Origin: JAHZMA01 sp965205905
Lineage (GTDB): Bacteria > Pseudomonadota > Alphaproteobacteria > JABAAW01 > JAHZMA01
Length of the DNA: 64,000 nucleotides
Direction of reading: 5' to 3'
Assembly: GCA_965205905.1 (NCBI GenBank)
Contig: CBDBHZ010000011.1
Location: forward strand, 558,001-622,000
Within the stretch, counting starts at the first letter, position 1, and every line of letters begins with the position of its first letter. The notes below the pieces were generated by a model. That model was not told where the DNA came from. It saw nothing but the letters and a program-made list of their open reading frames with translations, and searched no databases. Positions 35,339-44,880 of the stretch are shown here, piece after piece. The translations under genes were made by a program, and so were the position numbers.

Positions 35339-36980
35339 AGAGTTCATCCTTAAATATCTGCACGCCAATACGGCGGTAAGTTTGCAAAAATTCTTCGCCA
35401 TCATGTCGATTCTCAAGATAAATATCCAGAATTTTATCAATCGCTTTTGGCACATCATCAAACGAAAAACCACGCCCTACAATCTCGCCAATCGCGGAAT
35501 CATGGTCAGAAGAACCGCCCAATGTGATTTGATAATATTCTTCGCCCTTTTTATCCAAGCCCAATATGCCGATATTGCCAACATGATGATGCCCGCACGC
35601 ATTGATACAGCCCGAAATATTGATATGAATTTTACCCGTTTTTTGTTGCTTATCATTCATCGTTAATTGGTTGGCGATATTTTGCGCAACGGGGATAGAA
35701 CGCGCTGTGGCGAGCGAACAATAATCAAGCCCCGGGCATGAAATAATATCACTGGCAAGATTGAAATTATCAACTGCCAATCCGCCTGCTACCAATGCCT
35801 GCCATAAAGCGTAAAAATCATCTTTCTTCACATCGGGCAAGACTAAATTTTGCCGATGCGTTACCCGAATTTCACCATTAGAATATTTATCCGCCAAATC
35901 AGCGATTAATCGCATTTCATCAGCAGTGGCATCGCCCGGTATCAGCCCCGCTTTTTTCAGTGATATATTCACAATGCCATAGCCTGCAATTTTATGCGCG
36001 CCAAGATTATGTTTGCACCATGAATTAAATGTTTGATTATCGCTTCTTGCCTTGTTTAAAGCTTCACTTGTTTCGGGCAGAGTAGCGTAAGCGGGCGGTG
36101 CAAAATATTGATTGATGCGGTCAATTTCAGATTGTGGTAAGGCAATATTTTCAGGCGGATGGTTTTCAAATTCTTGCTCTACTTCTTTTTTATATTGTTC
36201 TAACCCCATCTCAGCCAGCAAGATTTTAATCCGCGCTTTATATTTATTATCGCGTCTGCCATGCAGATTATAAACCCGTATCATCGCTTCAACATAGGGT
36301 AGCAATTCATGTTCTGGCACAAAATCACGAATGGTTTGCGCCAGATAAGGCGTGCGCCCTTGCCCGCCACCTGCCAGCACTTCATAGCCAAGCTCGCCTT
36401 TAGCGTTGCGTCGTAATATGATACCAATATCGTGCGTTTTCACTGCGGCGCGGTCTTGCGCGCCTGCGGTTACCGCAAACTTAAATTTACGTGGTAAAAA
36501 CGCAAATTCGGGGTGCAGGCTAGACCATTGCCGTAAGATTTCACATATTGGGCGTGGGTCGGCAATCTCGTCGGCAGCCACACCGCCCCAAGGGTCAGAA
36601 GTTACATTGCGAATGCAGTTGCCACTGGTTTGCAAAGCGTGCATCTCAACCGATGCCAAATCTTGCAACAAGGCAGGCACTTCTTCTAATTTAGGCCAAT
36701 TATATTGAATATTTTGTCTGGTGGTAAAATGCCCGTAACCGCGGTCATATTTCTCGCTAATATGGGCAAGCATTCGCATTTGCCGTGATGATAATGTGCC
36801 GTAAGGAATCGCCACCCGTAACATATAGGCATGAAGTTGCAGATATAAGCCATTCATTAGGCGTAAGGGTTTGAACTCGTCTTCGGTTAATTTTCCTGCC
36901 AAACGGCGTGCCACCTGTGCCGAAAATTCTTTCACGCGTGATTGCACAAAATCATGGTCAAATTCATCATAACGATACAT
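35325..36980 (-). CDS. cysI: Ferredoxin-type sulfite/nitrite reductase, haemoprotein subunit
   Basis: A 551-residue enzyme with two nitrite/sulfite reductase half domains. The siroheme-[4Fe-4S] cysteines are present: CPGLDYC (C-x5-C) near residue 420 and ISGCINACGHHHVGNIGILG (C-x3-C) near residue 459. Residues TSGNCIRNVTSDPWGG and RVTHRQNLVLPDV match substrate-binding Arg regions. It catalyses six-electron reduction of sulfite to sulfide (assimilation), with nitrite as an alternative. Ferredoxin and its reductase are encoded upstream in the same operon, suggesting the electron source. Sulfite is favoured over nitrite because of DUF2849 and DUF934 neighbours. Confidence 0.92.
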   Translation of the reverse strand: MYRYDEFDHDFVQSRVKEFSAQVARRLAGKLTEDEFKPLRLMNGLYLQLHAYMLRVAIPYGTLSSRQMRMLAHISEKYDRGYGHFTTRQNIQYNWPKLEEVPALLQDLASVEMHALQTSGNCIRNVTSDPWGGVAADEIADPRPICEILRQWSSLHPEFAFLPRKFKFAVTAGAQDRAAVKTHDIGIILRRNAKGELGYEVLAGGGQGRTPYLAQTIRDFVPEHELLPYVEAMIRVYNLHGRRDNKYKARIKILLAEMGLEQYKKEVEQEFENHPPENIALPQSEIDRINQYFAPPAYATLPETSEALNKARSDNQTFNSWCKHNLGAHKIAGYGIVNISLKKAGLIPGDATADEMRLIADLADKYSNGEIRVTHRQNLVLPDVKKDDFYALWQALVAGGLAVDNFNLASDIISCPGLDYCSLATARSIPVAQNIANQLTMNDKQQKTGKIHINISGCINACGHHHVGNIGILGLDKKGEEYYQITLGGSSDHDSAIGEIVGRGFSFDDVPKAIDKILDIYLENRHDGEEFLQTYRRIGVQIFKDELYATA

Positions 36981-36985
36981 TAGCT

Positions 36986-37285
36986 TTATCCTTTTACAAC
37001 ATCACTTTTAACGGTTGGTCCTAATACGCGCATTTTTTCGCGCATATGCATGCCTTCAAGCGTGCCATCAATGGTTGGTATCCAATATGGTCCAACAATT
37101 TCGTTGGCATCAACAGCGCGTGCGCCTTCTGCCTCGCATTTTTGCGTCAATGCCTCATCATCGCTTATAATCAACGCATCGGCAAAATTAAGCGACCATG
37201 TTAAATCTTTGGTAAGAAAAACCACAAGTCCCGAACGCAAATCATTGGCGTTATAGAGTTTAAATTTATCAGCAATTTTGGGCAT
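36986..37285 (-). CDS. DUF2849 protein
   Basis: A 99-residue protein with YNANDLRSGLVVFLTKDLTW and GPYWIPTIDGTLEGMHMREK, typical of DUF2849, a small family found between the siroheme synthase and sulfite reductase genes of alphaproteobacteria. Function unknown; a helper of sulfite reductase is inferred. Overlaps the end of the siroheme gene by 17 bases. Confidence 0.9.
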   Translation of the reverse strand: MPKIADKFKLYNANDLRSGLVVFLTKDLTWSLNFADALIISDDEALTQKCEAEGARAVDANEIVGPYWIPTIDGTLEGMHMREKMRVLGPTVKSDVVKG

Positions 37286-38210
37286 ATAAAACCTCCGCTT
37301 GTTCGCTTAAACCTATCAGATGCTTTAAATCCTGATAAGGCGCAAGCACAAATAGATGATGTCCATGCTTTTTGGCATGTTTTATCGCATTAATGGTTGG
37401 TAATTGATTGGGAAAAAATTCAGCCTCGCGCCGTGCCATATTGATGAGGTCAGGCAAATCAGTATGGGCATTATCACCATCACGATAATAAATAATATCG
37501 GCATCGCGCAATTTTGCAAGCGCGTTTTTATCAGCAATATTTTCCAATGGCAGATAATAAAAACTGCCTTGTTTCGTTACCGATTTCTTAAAATCTTGCA
37601 GTAATTTTTCAGCATTTACGGGCGCGGTTTTGCCATGCTGAATATTTTGAGTAAAGAACCATTGCCAGAAATGCCGTTTCTGCCCATGTTGCAAATTTGT
37701 ATCAATCACAGGGCGTAGATTGCCCGCTAATTTTGTCAACCGCCCGATATGTTTTGGCAGAAGTGATTCAATCTTGGCTTTTAAGATACGCGCCAATACG
37801 GGCGCCGCGCCTTCGGTGCTGATAGCAATGGTAAGCGGAGAATGGTTTACCAAAGCAGGGGTGATGAAATCACTGCATTGTTGCTGGTCGACCGCATTGA
37901 TAAGTTTGGCGTGACCTTGTGCCATATGCGCCAGTTCAAAATCCAGTTTTTTATCACCTGTGGCGGCATAAAAAAGAGTGCAATCTTGTAAGAATGGCAT
38001 CAGATTTTCGGGGGTGATATTATCTTTTTGCCATGTGATTCTGCCCTGCTGATGATAATGCTGTAAATCGGCATTCAGGCTAGGCGCAAGCACAGTAATA
38101 TCTGCTTTGGTGGTGGCAAGCAAGCGCACTTTTGCCGACGCATCTTTATCGCCACCTGCAAATACAACCTGTTTTTTATCAAGGTCAAGACTAATCGGTA
38201 AATAGCGCAT
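37269..38210 (-). CDS. cysG: Siroheme synthase, dehydrogenase/ferrochelatase domain only
   Basis: About 313 residues. N-terminal NAD-binding motif VVFAGGDKDASAKVRLL, then KLINAVDQQQCSDFITPALV and LTIAISTEGAAPVLARILKA match the precorrin-2 dehydrogenase/sirohydrochlorin ferrochelatase half of CysG. Its product siroheme is the prosthetic group of the reductase downstream. The uroporphyrinogen methyltransferase half is absent; the last 100 residues (QDFKKSVTKQGSFYYLPL...) look like a degenerate remnant of it. The second of two ATG codons is preferred: GGAGG lies four bases before it, inside the ferredoxin stop region. Confidence 0.88.
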   Translation of the reverse strand: MRYLPISLDLDKKQVVFAGGDKDASAKVRLLATTKADITVLAPSLNADLQHYHQQGRITWQKDNITPENLMPFLQDCTLFYAATGDKKLDFELAHMAQGHAKLINAVDQQQCSDFITPALVNHSPLTIAISTEGAAPVLARILKAKIESLLPKHIGRLTKLAGNLRPVIDTNLQHGQKRHFWQWFFTQNIQHGKTAPVNAEKLLQDFKKSVTKQGSFYYLPLENIADKNALAKLRDADIIYYRDGDNAHTDLPDLINMARREAEFFPNQLPTINAIKHAKKHGHHLFVLAPYQDLKHLIGLSEQAEVLYAQNC

Positions 38211-38524
38211 CATTCCTCCAAAATCGTAACTTCCAACCCGTCTAATTCAGGGGTAAATTCAATTTGGCAACTGAGGCGTGATGTTTCTTGCATGTCGGGC
38301 AATTCTTCTAAGAGCATCTCTTCTTCTTCGCCACGCGCACCCGTTTTTGAAACCCAATCATCATGCACCGCAACATGGCATGTGGCACACGAGCAAACCC
38401 CGCCGCAAACGCCTTCTACCAAACCTGCTTCGCGCAGATTTTCCATCACCGAACTATTTTCATAGCCTTTGATGATATGTAATTTGCCTTTTGCATCGGT
38501 TGCGTTGATTGTGAATTCCATCAT
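38210..38524 (-). CDS. Adrenodoxin-type [2Fe-2S] ferredoxin
   Basis: A 104-residue protein with the cluster motif VCGGVCSCATCHV (C-x5-C-x2-C) near residue 40 and the fourth Cys in RLSCQIEF near residue 83. Adrenodoxin-like ferredoxins pass single electrons; position between a ferredoxin reductase and sulfite reductase suggests it feeds the latter. The stop overlaps the start of the siroheme gene. Unlike housekeeping ISC ferredoxins it is not near hsc/isc genes. Confidence 0.92.
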   Translation of the reverse strand: MMEFTINATDAKGKLHIIKGYENSSVMENLREAGLVEGVCGGVCSCATCHVAVHDDWVSKTGARGEEEEMLLEELPDMQETSRLSCQIEFTPELDGLEVTILEE

Positions 38525-38535
38525 ATTCTCCTAAA

Positions 38536-39578
38536 TTATTTGACACCTAATTTTTTTTGTAAATCGGTTGACGATGTTGTGTAACGAAAAATCAATTTTT
38601 CATCGGGGCGGGCAATTTTGAACGCAGATTGCGCAGCCAATGCCGCTTCGTGAAAGCCTGATAATATCAATTTTAATTTGCCCGGATAGTAATTAATATC
38701 GCCAATGGCAAAAATACCCGCCGTGATGTTGCAAAATCTTCGGTATTTACTTTCAGCAATTTATCTTCATGTAAGTCCATGCCCCAATCGGCTAATTTGC
38801 CCAATTCGATATTTAAGCCGAAAAACAACAGTAATTTATTGGTATCGGGCAAGATTATATCACCATCATCTTTGGTGCTAACAGTAACACCATTAAGCAC
38901 ACCATTCTCGCCAGTAAGTGCTGATACATTGCCAAGCATAAAATCCATCTTACCTTGCGTGACCAATTTTTGCATTGACGATACCGAATGCGGCGCGGCG
39001 CGGAATTTATCACTGCGGTGAATCAATGTGAGTTTTTTGCAATAATCAACCAAATCTAACGCCCAATCAAGCGCACTATCGCCACCGCCAACAATCACCA
39101 AATTACTGTCTTTGAAAGTCTGGCGGTTACGCACAGCATAAAACACTGATTTTTCTTCATAACCTTCAAGCGATTCTATTTTCGGACGGCGCGGCGTAAA
39201 GCAACCTGCACCAGCGGCAATGAATATCGCCCGTGATGTAATTTTTGTGCCTTGGTCGGTGATGGTGGTAAAAATGCCATCATCATCTTCGTGCAATTCA
39301 TCAACCCGCTCTGAAAGATAATAGACAGGGTCGAACGGGGCGGCTTGCGCGACTAATTTATCAACAATCTCACCACCATTCACGGTAGGATAGCCCGGTA
39401 TATCGTAAATCGGTTTTTCAGGGTAAAGCTCGGCACATTGCCCGCCTTTTTTATCAAGCGCGTCTATCAAACAAGCGGTTAAGCCCAATAAGCCCAATTC
39501 GAACACCGCAAAAATACCGCATGGGCCAGCACCCACAATCAGCACATCATAATAATTATCAGGATTATTGCTATTCAT
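38536..39578 (-). CDS. Thioredoxin reductase-like ferredoxin-NADP reductase (single frameshift)
   Basis: About 346 residues when one frameshift is bridged. FAD motif VLIVGAGPCGIFAVFELGLL at the N-terminus, YDIPGYPTVNGGEIV, and NADP motif LVIVGGGDSALDWALDLV near residue 160 fit the TrxR-like FNR family (no CxxC). The frame breaks after TEDFATS near 38720-38726 (one base missing): the other frame continues GIFAIGDINYYPGKLKLI and ends STDLQKKLGVK with TAA at 38536. The rest is intact, so a sequence error is likelier than a dead gene. ATG 39578 is preferred to an upstream TTG. First gene of the sulfite reductase operon. Confidence 0.88.
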
Positions 39579-39721
39579 TTTGCCTAAAACTCTCAAAAAA
39601 TATGGTTAAAAATTAACGAGAATATAGGCGCATTATAAATGATAAGCAAGCAAATAGATATGCCTTCATTATGTTTTTTTATCAGCTTTATATGCTGAAA
39701 ATAGATAGGGGAGTTTAACGC

Positions 39722-40060
39722 CTAGCGGAACCCGCCACGAAAGGAACGTTTGCGGGTAGGTGTTTTGCGTAATAAAGTGCCAATAACGAAACATAGAATG
39801 GTGAGTGCAGGCAAGCCTTTTAGAGCTGACATTTTCAAGATTGGCACAAACATATAATCCCAGATAGCAGGGATAAAATAGCGTTGCGTAATCACTTGGG
39901 TTTGGTTGAGGCTAAACGGCGCGCTTTGATACCATGATAGCCCAATCGGTTGCGTGATTCTGCCAGTGAATAAAAAAATGAGTGCTATCAGCACAAAGAA
40001 AATGCCTAGCAGGAAAAAAAAGCCACCTGAAAATCTTGCAAATTGCCGTAAAAAATTCAT
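39722..40060 (-). CDS. Small membrane protein, function unknown
   Basis: About 112 residues with two transmembrane segments (FFFLLGIFFVLIALIFLF and ALTILCFVIGTLL) and a basic Arg-rich C-terminus (RKTPTRKRSFRGGFR). RBS GGAGA lies 5 bases before the ATG. No family recognised. Divergent from trpB. Confidence 0.65.
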   Translation of the reverse strand: MNFLRQFARFSGGFFFLLGIFFVLIALIFLFTGRITQPIGLSWYQSAPFSLNQTQVITQRYFIPAIWDYMFVPILKMSALKGLPALTILCFVIGTLLRKTPTRKRSFRGGFR

Positions 40061-40200
40061 CTTTATCTCCATTTATTATAATATGCATTATGTTAACATG
40101 TTATGCGATTAAGCGCAAGATGATTATCTTATAGAAATACTTGCTTTTTATGATGGTTTGCGTGTATTTAATGAAAGAATGGAAAAGAAAGCAGTGAGTG

Positions 40201-41417
40201 ATGACACAAAATTTTTACGGACAATATCCTGATGAAAGATGGACGCTTTGGTGATTATGGTGGCAGATTTGTTGCCGAAACCTTGATGCCTCTGATTTTA
40301 GAGTTAGAGAAGCAATGGCATATTGCGCGTGATGATAAGGGTTTTTGGCAAGAATTAGGCTATTATCTCAAACATTATGTGGGTCGCCCATCGCCACTTT
40401 ATTATGCTGAACGCCTTACGCAACATTGGGGCGGTGCTAAAATTTATCTGAAACGTGACGAGCTTAACCATACAGGGCGCGCATAAAATCAATAATTGCA
40501 TGGCGCAGATATTATTGGCACGGCGCATGAAAAAGCCAAGAATCATTGCCGAAACGGGCGCGGGGCAACATGGGGTGGCAACCGCCACTGTGTGCGCTTT
40601 GTTTGGCTTGCCTTGCGTGATTTATATGGGGCAAAAAGATATAGAACGGCAAAAGCCAAATGTGTTTCGCATGAAATTATTGGGGGCTGAAATTCGCTCG
40701 GTTACCTCTGGCTCGGCATCGCTGAAAGATGCGATGAATGAAGCCTTGCGTGATTGGGTCAGCAATGTTGATGATACATTTTACCTTATCGGCACAGCCG
40801 CAGGCCCGCACCCCTATCCTGAAATGGTGAGGGATTTTCAACGGGTGATTGGCGAGGAAGCCAAACAACAATTACAAGAAGCCGAAGGCAGATTACCCGA
40901 TAGTGTGATTGCCTCTATTGGTGGTGGTTCAAATGCCATTGGGCTGTTTTACCCATTCTTAAATGATGAATCGGTTGAGATTATCGGGGTTGAAGCAGGC
41001 GGTAAGGGCGCGAAAAGTGGTAAAACCGCCGCATCAATGAATGCAGGCAGGGCTGGCGTGTTGCATGGAATGCGGACATATCTGTTGCAAGATGAGGCAG
41101 GGCAGATTGAAGAGGCGCATTCGATTTCGGCAGGGCTTGATTATCCGGGCGTTGGTCCTGAACATGCTTTTTTGAAAGATAGCGGACGGGTGCAATATCA
41201 CCCCATCAATGATGATGAGGCGTTGCAAGCGTTTCAATTATTGGCGAAATTAGAAGGTATCTTGCCCGCATTAGAACCATCACATGCGCTTGCTTATGCG
41301 GCAAAAATCGCGGGTGATAGACCTAAAACTGATATTATATTGCTTAATCTATGCGGACGTGGCGATAAAGATATTTTCACAGTGGCAGAAGCGATTGGTG
41401 AGGATATGGCACAATGA
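40201..41417 (+). CDS. trpB: Tryptophan synthase beta chain (two frameshifts in this sequence)
   Basis: About 404 residues when two single-base insertions are removed. The start MTQNFYGQYPDE must join DGRFGDYGGRFVAETLMPLI, which needs one A fewer in 40235-40237; RDELNHTG must join AHKINNCMAQ, which needs one G fewer in 40475-40477. With these the PLP lysine motif (HKINN), ETGAGQHGVATAT, GGGSNAIGLF and the C-terminal LNLCGRGDKD are all intact. The enzyme condenses indole and serine into tryptophan in complex with TrpA, whose gene overlaps by four bases. An intact partner gene argues for sequence errors, not decay. Confidence 0.93.
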
Positions 41418-42238
41418 CACGTATCACTGATAAATTTAACGCGCTCAAAGCGCAAAACCGTAAAGCGTTAATCCCCTTCATCATGGCGGGCGACCCTAAT
41501 ATCGAATCAACCGCGCAATTACTGCCAGATTTGGTAACAGCAGGTGCGGATATGATAGAACTCGGCATGCCGTTTTCTGACCCGATGGCTGATGGCCCTA
41601 TCATTCAGCAGGCTGGCATACGCGCCTTGCAAGCTGGCACAACATTAAGTGATGTGTTGGCATTGGTGAAAAAATTCCGCGTCCAAGATAATGAAACGCC
41701 AATCATTTTAATGGGCTATTACAACCCGATTTATGATATTGGCGTGAAAAGGTTTTTAGATGATGCCGTTGATGCAGGCGTTGATGGGTTGATTATTGTT
41801 GATTTACCACCCGAAGAAGATGTTGAATTATGCCTGCCTGCCACCTTAAAAAATATCGACTTCATTCGGATGGTTACCCCCACCACTGATGATGCCCGCG
41901 CGCAAAAAATTCTGCAAAATGCCAATGGCTTTGTATATGCGGTGGCGATTACGGGCATTACTGGCACCAAAAAAGCCGAAGATAATGTGATGGCGCATTT
42001 GGCGGGGCTGGTGAAGCAACATTGCGATGTGCCAGTGGCGTTAGGCTTTGGCATTAGAACAAAAGATGATGCAGTGATGGCGGCACGGTTTTTTGATGCT
42101 GTGGTGGTTGGCTCGGCATTGGTTGAGAAATTAACGCAAAATGATTTTGCCAAAGCCAAAGCTGAAATTGTAGCTTTGTTGCAAGAAATGAGACAGGCAA
42201 TAGATGAGTTGGCAATAGATTCATCAGGCGATAGATAG
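41414..42238 (+). CDS. trpA: Tryptophan synthase alpha chain
   Basis: A 274-residue TIM barrel. Key segments: LIPFIMAGDPN, MIELGMPFSDPMADGPIIQQA with the catalytic Glu and Asp of the family, YYNPIYDIGVKRFLDDA, GLIIVDLPPEE, YAVAITGITGTK and VALGFGIRTKDDA. It splits indole-3-glycerol phosphate and channels indole to TrpB. ATGA overlap with trpB means coupled translation. The gene order trpB-trpA-accD-folC is common in alphaproteobacteria. Confidence 0.97.
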   Translation: MTRITDKFNALKAQNRKALIPFIMAGDPNIESTAQLLPDLVTAGADMIELGMPFSDPMADGPIIQQAGIRALQAGTTLSDVLALVKKFRVQDNETPIILMGYYNPIYDIGVKRFLDDAVDAGVDGLIIVDLPPEEDVELCLPATLKNIDFIRMVTPTTDDARAQKILQNANGFVYAVAITGITGTKKAEDNVMAHLAGLVKQHCDVPVALGFGIRTKDDAVMAARFFDAVVVGSALVEKLTQNDFAKAKAEIVALLQEMRQAIDELAIDSSGDR

Positions 42239-42280
42239 CGATTGATGTTTTTGTTGATATTGCATTTTATAATAATATGC

Positions 42281-42286
42281 TATAAT
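42281..42286 (+). promoter_or_regulatory. Possible -10 box before accD
   Basis: TATAAT about 35 bases before the accD ATG; the only -35-like match (TTGCAT) is 15 bases upstream, so the call is weak. A promoter here would separate accD expression from trpBA. Confidence 0.35.
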
Positions 42287-42320
42287 GCGAAAAATAATGA
42301 TATTTTGAGGAAAGATACTC

Positions 42321-43230
42321 ATGTCTTGGTTAACCAATTATATTCGTCCTAAAATTAGTTCAATCGTTGGTGATTCTGAAAAAACAGAATCGCAAGAAGA
42401 TTTATGGCATAAATGCAACGGTTGTGCTGATATGATTTTTCACCGTGATTTAACGGGCAATCAATATGTCTGCCCAAAATGTGATAAGCATTTACGGATG
42501 CCACTAGAAGATAGGCTCAAAAGCCTGTTTGATGGTGGTAAATATCAGCAAATTGCTGTTGAAACAGGCATGGCTGACCCTCTTAAATTTCGCGATACCA
42601 AACGCTATAGCGACCGTCTGCGCGATGCCCGCCATAAAATTCAGCGTGATGATGCGGTGTTTGTGGCACATGGTAAAATATCAGGGTTTTGAAACAGTGG
42701 TGCTTGCCATTGATTTTGCCTTTATGGGTGGGTCTATGGGCAGTGCCGTTGGGCAAGGTTTTGTCTCGGCAGTGCAGTTGGCGATTGCCCAAAAAGCACC
42801 GCTGATTGCGATTCCAGCATCGGGTGGGGCGCGAATGCAAGAAGGTATTATTTCGCTGATGCAAATGCCACGCACCGTTGCCGCTTGCGAACAATTAAGT
42901 GATGCTAATTTACCTTATATTGTGTTATTTGTTGACCCAACCTATGGCGGTGTTACCGCTAGTTTCGCGATGATAGGTGATTTTCAAATTGCTGAACCGG
43001 GCGCGATGATTGGCTTTGCGGGCAGGCGCGTGATAGAACAAACAGTTCGTGAAAAATTGCCCGATGATTTCCAAACCGCAGAATATCTCGCCGAACATGG
43101 CATGATTGATATGGTGGTGCCACGCAAAGAAATCAAGCAAAGATTAGGTTTGTTATTTTCATTGATACTGAAAAAGAAACAAATTGCGTTGGTGGCAGAA
43201 GAAACCGAATTGCCACTTGCAGCTGATTAA
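42321..43230 (+). CDS. accD: Acetyl-CoA carboxylase carboxyltransferase beta subunit (one frameshift)
   Basis: About 303 residues after removing one T from the TTTT run at 42687-42690, which joins KISGF to ETVVLAIDFAFMGGSMGSAV. The zinc ribbon is complete: CNGCADMIF and CPKCDKHLRMP (C-x2-C twice) near residues 34-56. Carboxyltransferase motifs IPASGGARMQEGI, PTYGGVTASFAM and GFAGRRVIEQT follow. With AccA it transfers carboxyl from biotin to acetyl-CoA, the first step of fatty-acid synthesis, normally essential. RBS AGGAAAG. FolC follows after 35 bases as in most proteobacteria. Confidence 0.93.
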
Positions 43231-43265
43231 ATATTATCGTTACAATGTTTCAATAGGTGGCTGTG

Positions 43266-44609
43266 ATGGCTGAAACCCAGCAGACAGATGTTATTTTGCA
43301 ACGTTTGCTTCAATTACATCCCAAAATCATAGATTTGAATCTTGATAGGGTGGTGGCATTGCTTGCAAAATTGGGCAATCCGCATCATCATATCGCGCCT
43401 GTTGTGCATATTAGCGGCACCAATGGCAAGGGGTCGGTATCTGCCATGTTAAGCGCACTTTTGCAAGCGCATGGCTTACGGGTGCATCTTTATAATTCAC
43501 CGCATCTGGTGCATTTTCATGAGCGCATCACATTAAATGGTGCTTATATTGCTGATGAAACATTGCAATCCTATCTTACACGGTGCGAGCAAATCAATGG
43601 CGATACGCCGATAACGTTTTTTGAAATCACCACTTGCGCTGCCTTCGTTTCATTTGCTGAAAACCCAGCGGATATTGTGATTTTAGAAACGGGCTTGGGC
43701 GGTAGGCTAGATGCCACCAATGTGATTGATAACCCAGCTCTCAATATTATCACGCCCATATCGCTAGACCATCAGCAATATTTGGGCGAGACCATTGCTG
43801 AAATTGCCTTTGAAAAAGCGGGGATTCTTAAAAAAGACACGCCGCTGATTATGATGAAGCAATTAGGCGAAGCGCGTAAAGTGATTCAAAAACAAGCATT
43901 TGATAAAGGCACGGGTAAAATATCGGTTGAAGGCATGGATTATAATTTTCAACCTGATGGCAATAAAAAACAAGAATGGAACTATATTTTAAACAATAGA
44001 CTCAAACAAAAAAATCTGCCGCCTACGCTGAATGGCGCGCATCAATATCAAAATGCGGCTTGCGCGTTGACCGCGCTTTATCAGCTACAGGCGCAAGGCT
44101 TTTTAGAAATACAAGATAAGTTGGTGCGAAAGGGCTTTCAAAATTGTCGGTGGCCTGCGAGGTTGCAACCATTTGACACAGAATGGCAAAAAATGTTTCA
44201 GCATCAGCATACGGCAAAAAATGTTTGGCTAGATGGCAGTCATAATGTGATGGGTGCCACCACATTGCGTGATTTTATCACAGAAGAAAATCGTAAAAAA
44301 AACATGCCGACCTATATGATTGTGGCGATGCTGAATAGCAAAGATGCCGCAAATTTTCTTAATATTATCGGGCATGTGATTGAATATGGCGTGGCGTTAG
44401 AAATCCCCGACCAAGAAAATAGTTTCAGCGCGGTTGAATTAAGCCTATTGGCGCAAAAATGTAACCTGCCACTCTCCCCGAAAGTATCGCTACAAGAAGC
44501 GGTGAGCGAAATTGAAATGATGGCGAGTGGCAGAGATTATCGTTTGGTGATAACGGGGTCTCTGTATTTTGCGGGTTCTATATTGCGAAAAACCGAAGAA
44601 TATGACTGA
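43266..44609 (+). CDS. folC: Folylpolyglutamate/dihydrofolate synthase
   Basis: About 447 residues; ATG 43266 is preferred to the GTG nine bases earlier because of AGGTGG upstream. ATP-binding motif HISGTNGKGSVSAMLSALL near residue 52, then YNSPHLVHFHERI, ILETGLGGRLDATNVI and LDHQQYLGETIAEIAFEKAG are classical FolC segments; LDGSHNVMGA marks the C-terminal domain. It adds glutamate to dihydropteroate/folates. Overlaps sdhE by eight bases. Confidence 0.96.
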   Translation: MAETQQTDVILQRLLQLHPKIIDLNLDRVVALLAKLGNPHHHIAPVVHISGTNGKGSVSAMLSALLQAHGLRVHLYNSPHLVHFHERITLNGAYIADETLQSYLTRCEQINGDTPITFFEITTCAAFVSFAENPADIVILETGLGGRLDATNVIDNPALNIITPISLDHQQYLGETIAEIAFEKAGILKKDTPLIMMKQLGEARKVIQKQAFDKGTGKISVEGMDYNFQPDGNKKQEWNYILNNRLKQKNLPPTLNGAHQYQNAACALTALYQLQAQGFLEIQDKLVRKGFQNCRWPARLQPFDTEWQKMFQHQHTAKNVWLDGSHNVMGATTLRDFITEENRKKNMPTYMIVAMLNSKDAANFLNIIGHVIEYGVALEIPDQENSFSAVELSLLAQKCNLPLSPKVSLQEAVSEIEMMASGRDYRLVITGSLYFAGSILRKTEEYD

Positions 44610-44880
44610 AAATCTACAAATGATGCGGCGTAAATTACGCTATCGCGCATGGCATATGGGCACAAGAGAGCTTGATTTATTGTGTGGTGGCTATGCTGAT
44701 GCCTGTTTGGATAATATGGACGAACAGACATTGCTTGATTTTACGGCAATGCTGAAACTTGATGACCGCGATTTGCAAGATATTTTCTTGAGCGCGGAAT
44801 TTCCATCTTCTCTGCCCGAAAAGGCAGAAAAACATCAGCCGATGCTACAAAAAATTTATGGCTGGCATCATGGCAAATGA
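44602..44880 (+). CDS. sdhE: FAD assembly factor SdhE
   Basis: A 92-residue protein of the SdhE/SDHAF2 family: RRKLRYRAWHMGTRELDLLC holds the conserved R-G/T-x-x-E-like patch (here MGTRELD) that contacts the flavoprotein, followed by the all-helical segment LDDRDLQDIFL. It promotes covalent FAD attachment to succinate dehydrogenase SdhA. The ATG lies within the last codons of folC. The sdhE-mfd pairing is frequent in alphaproteobacteria. Confidence 0.9.
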   Translation: MTENLQMMRRKLRYRAWHMGTRELDLLCGGYADACLDNMDEQTLLDFTAMLKLDDRDLQDIFLSAEFPSSLPEKAEKHQPMLQKIYGWHHGK

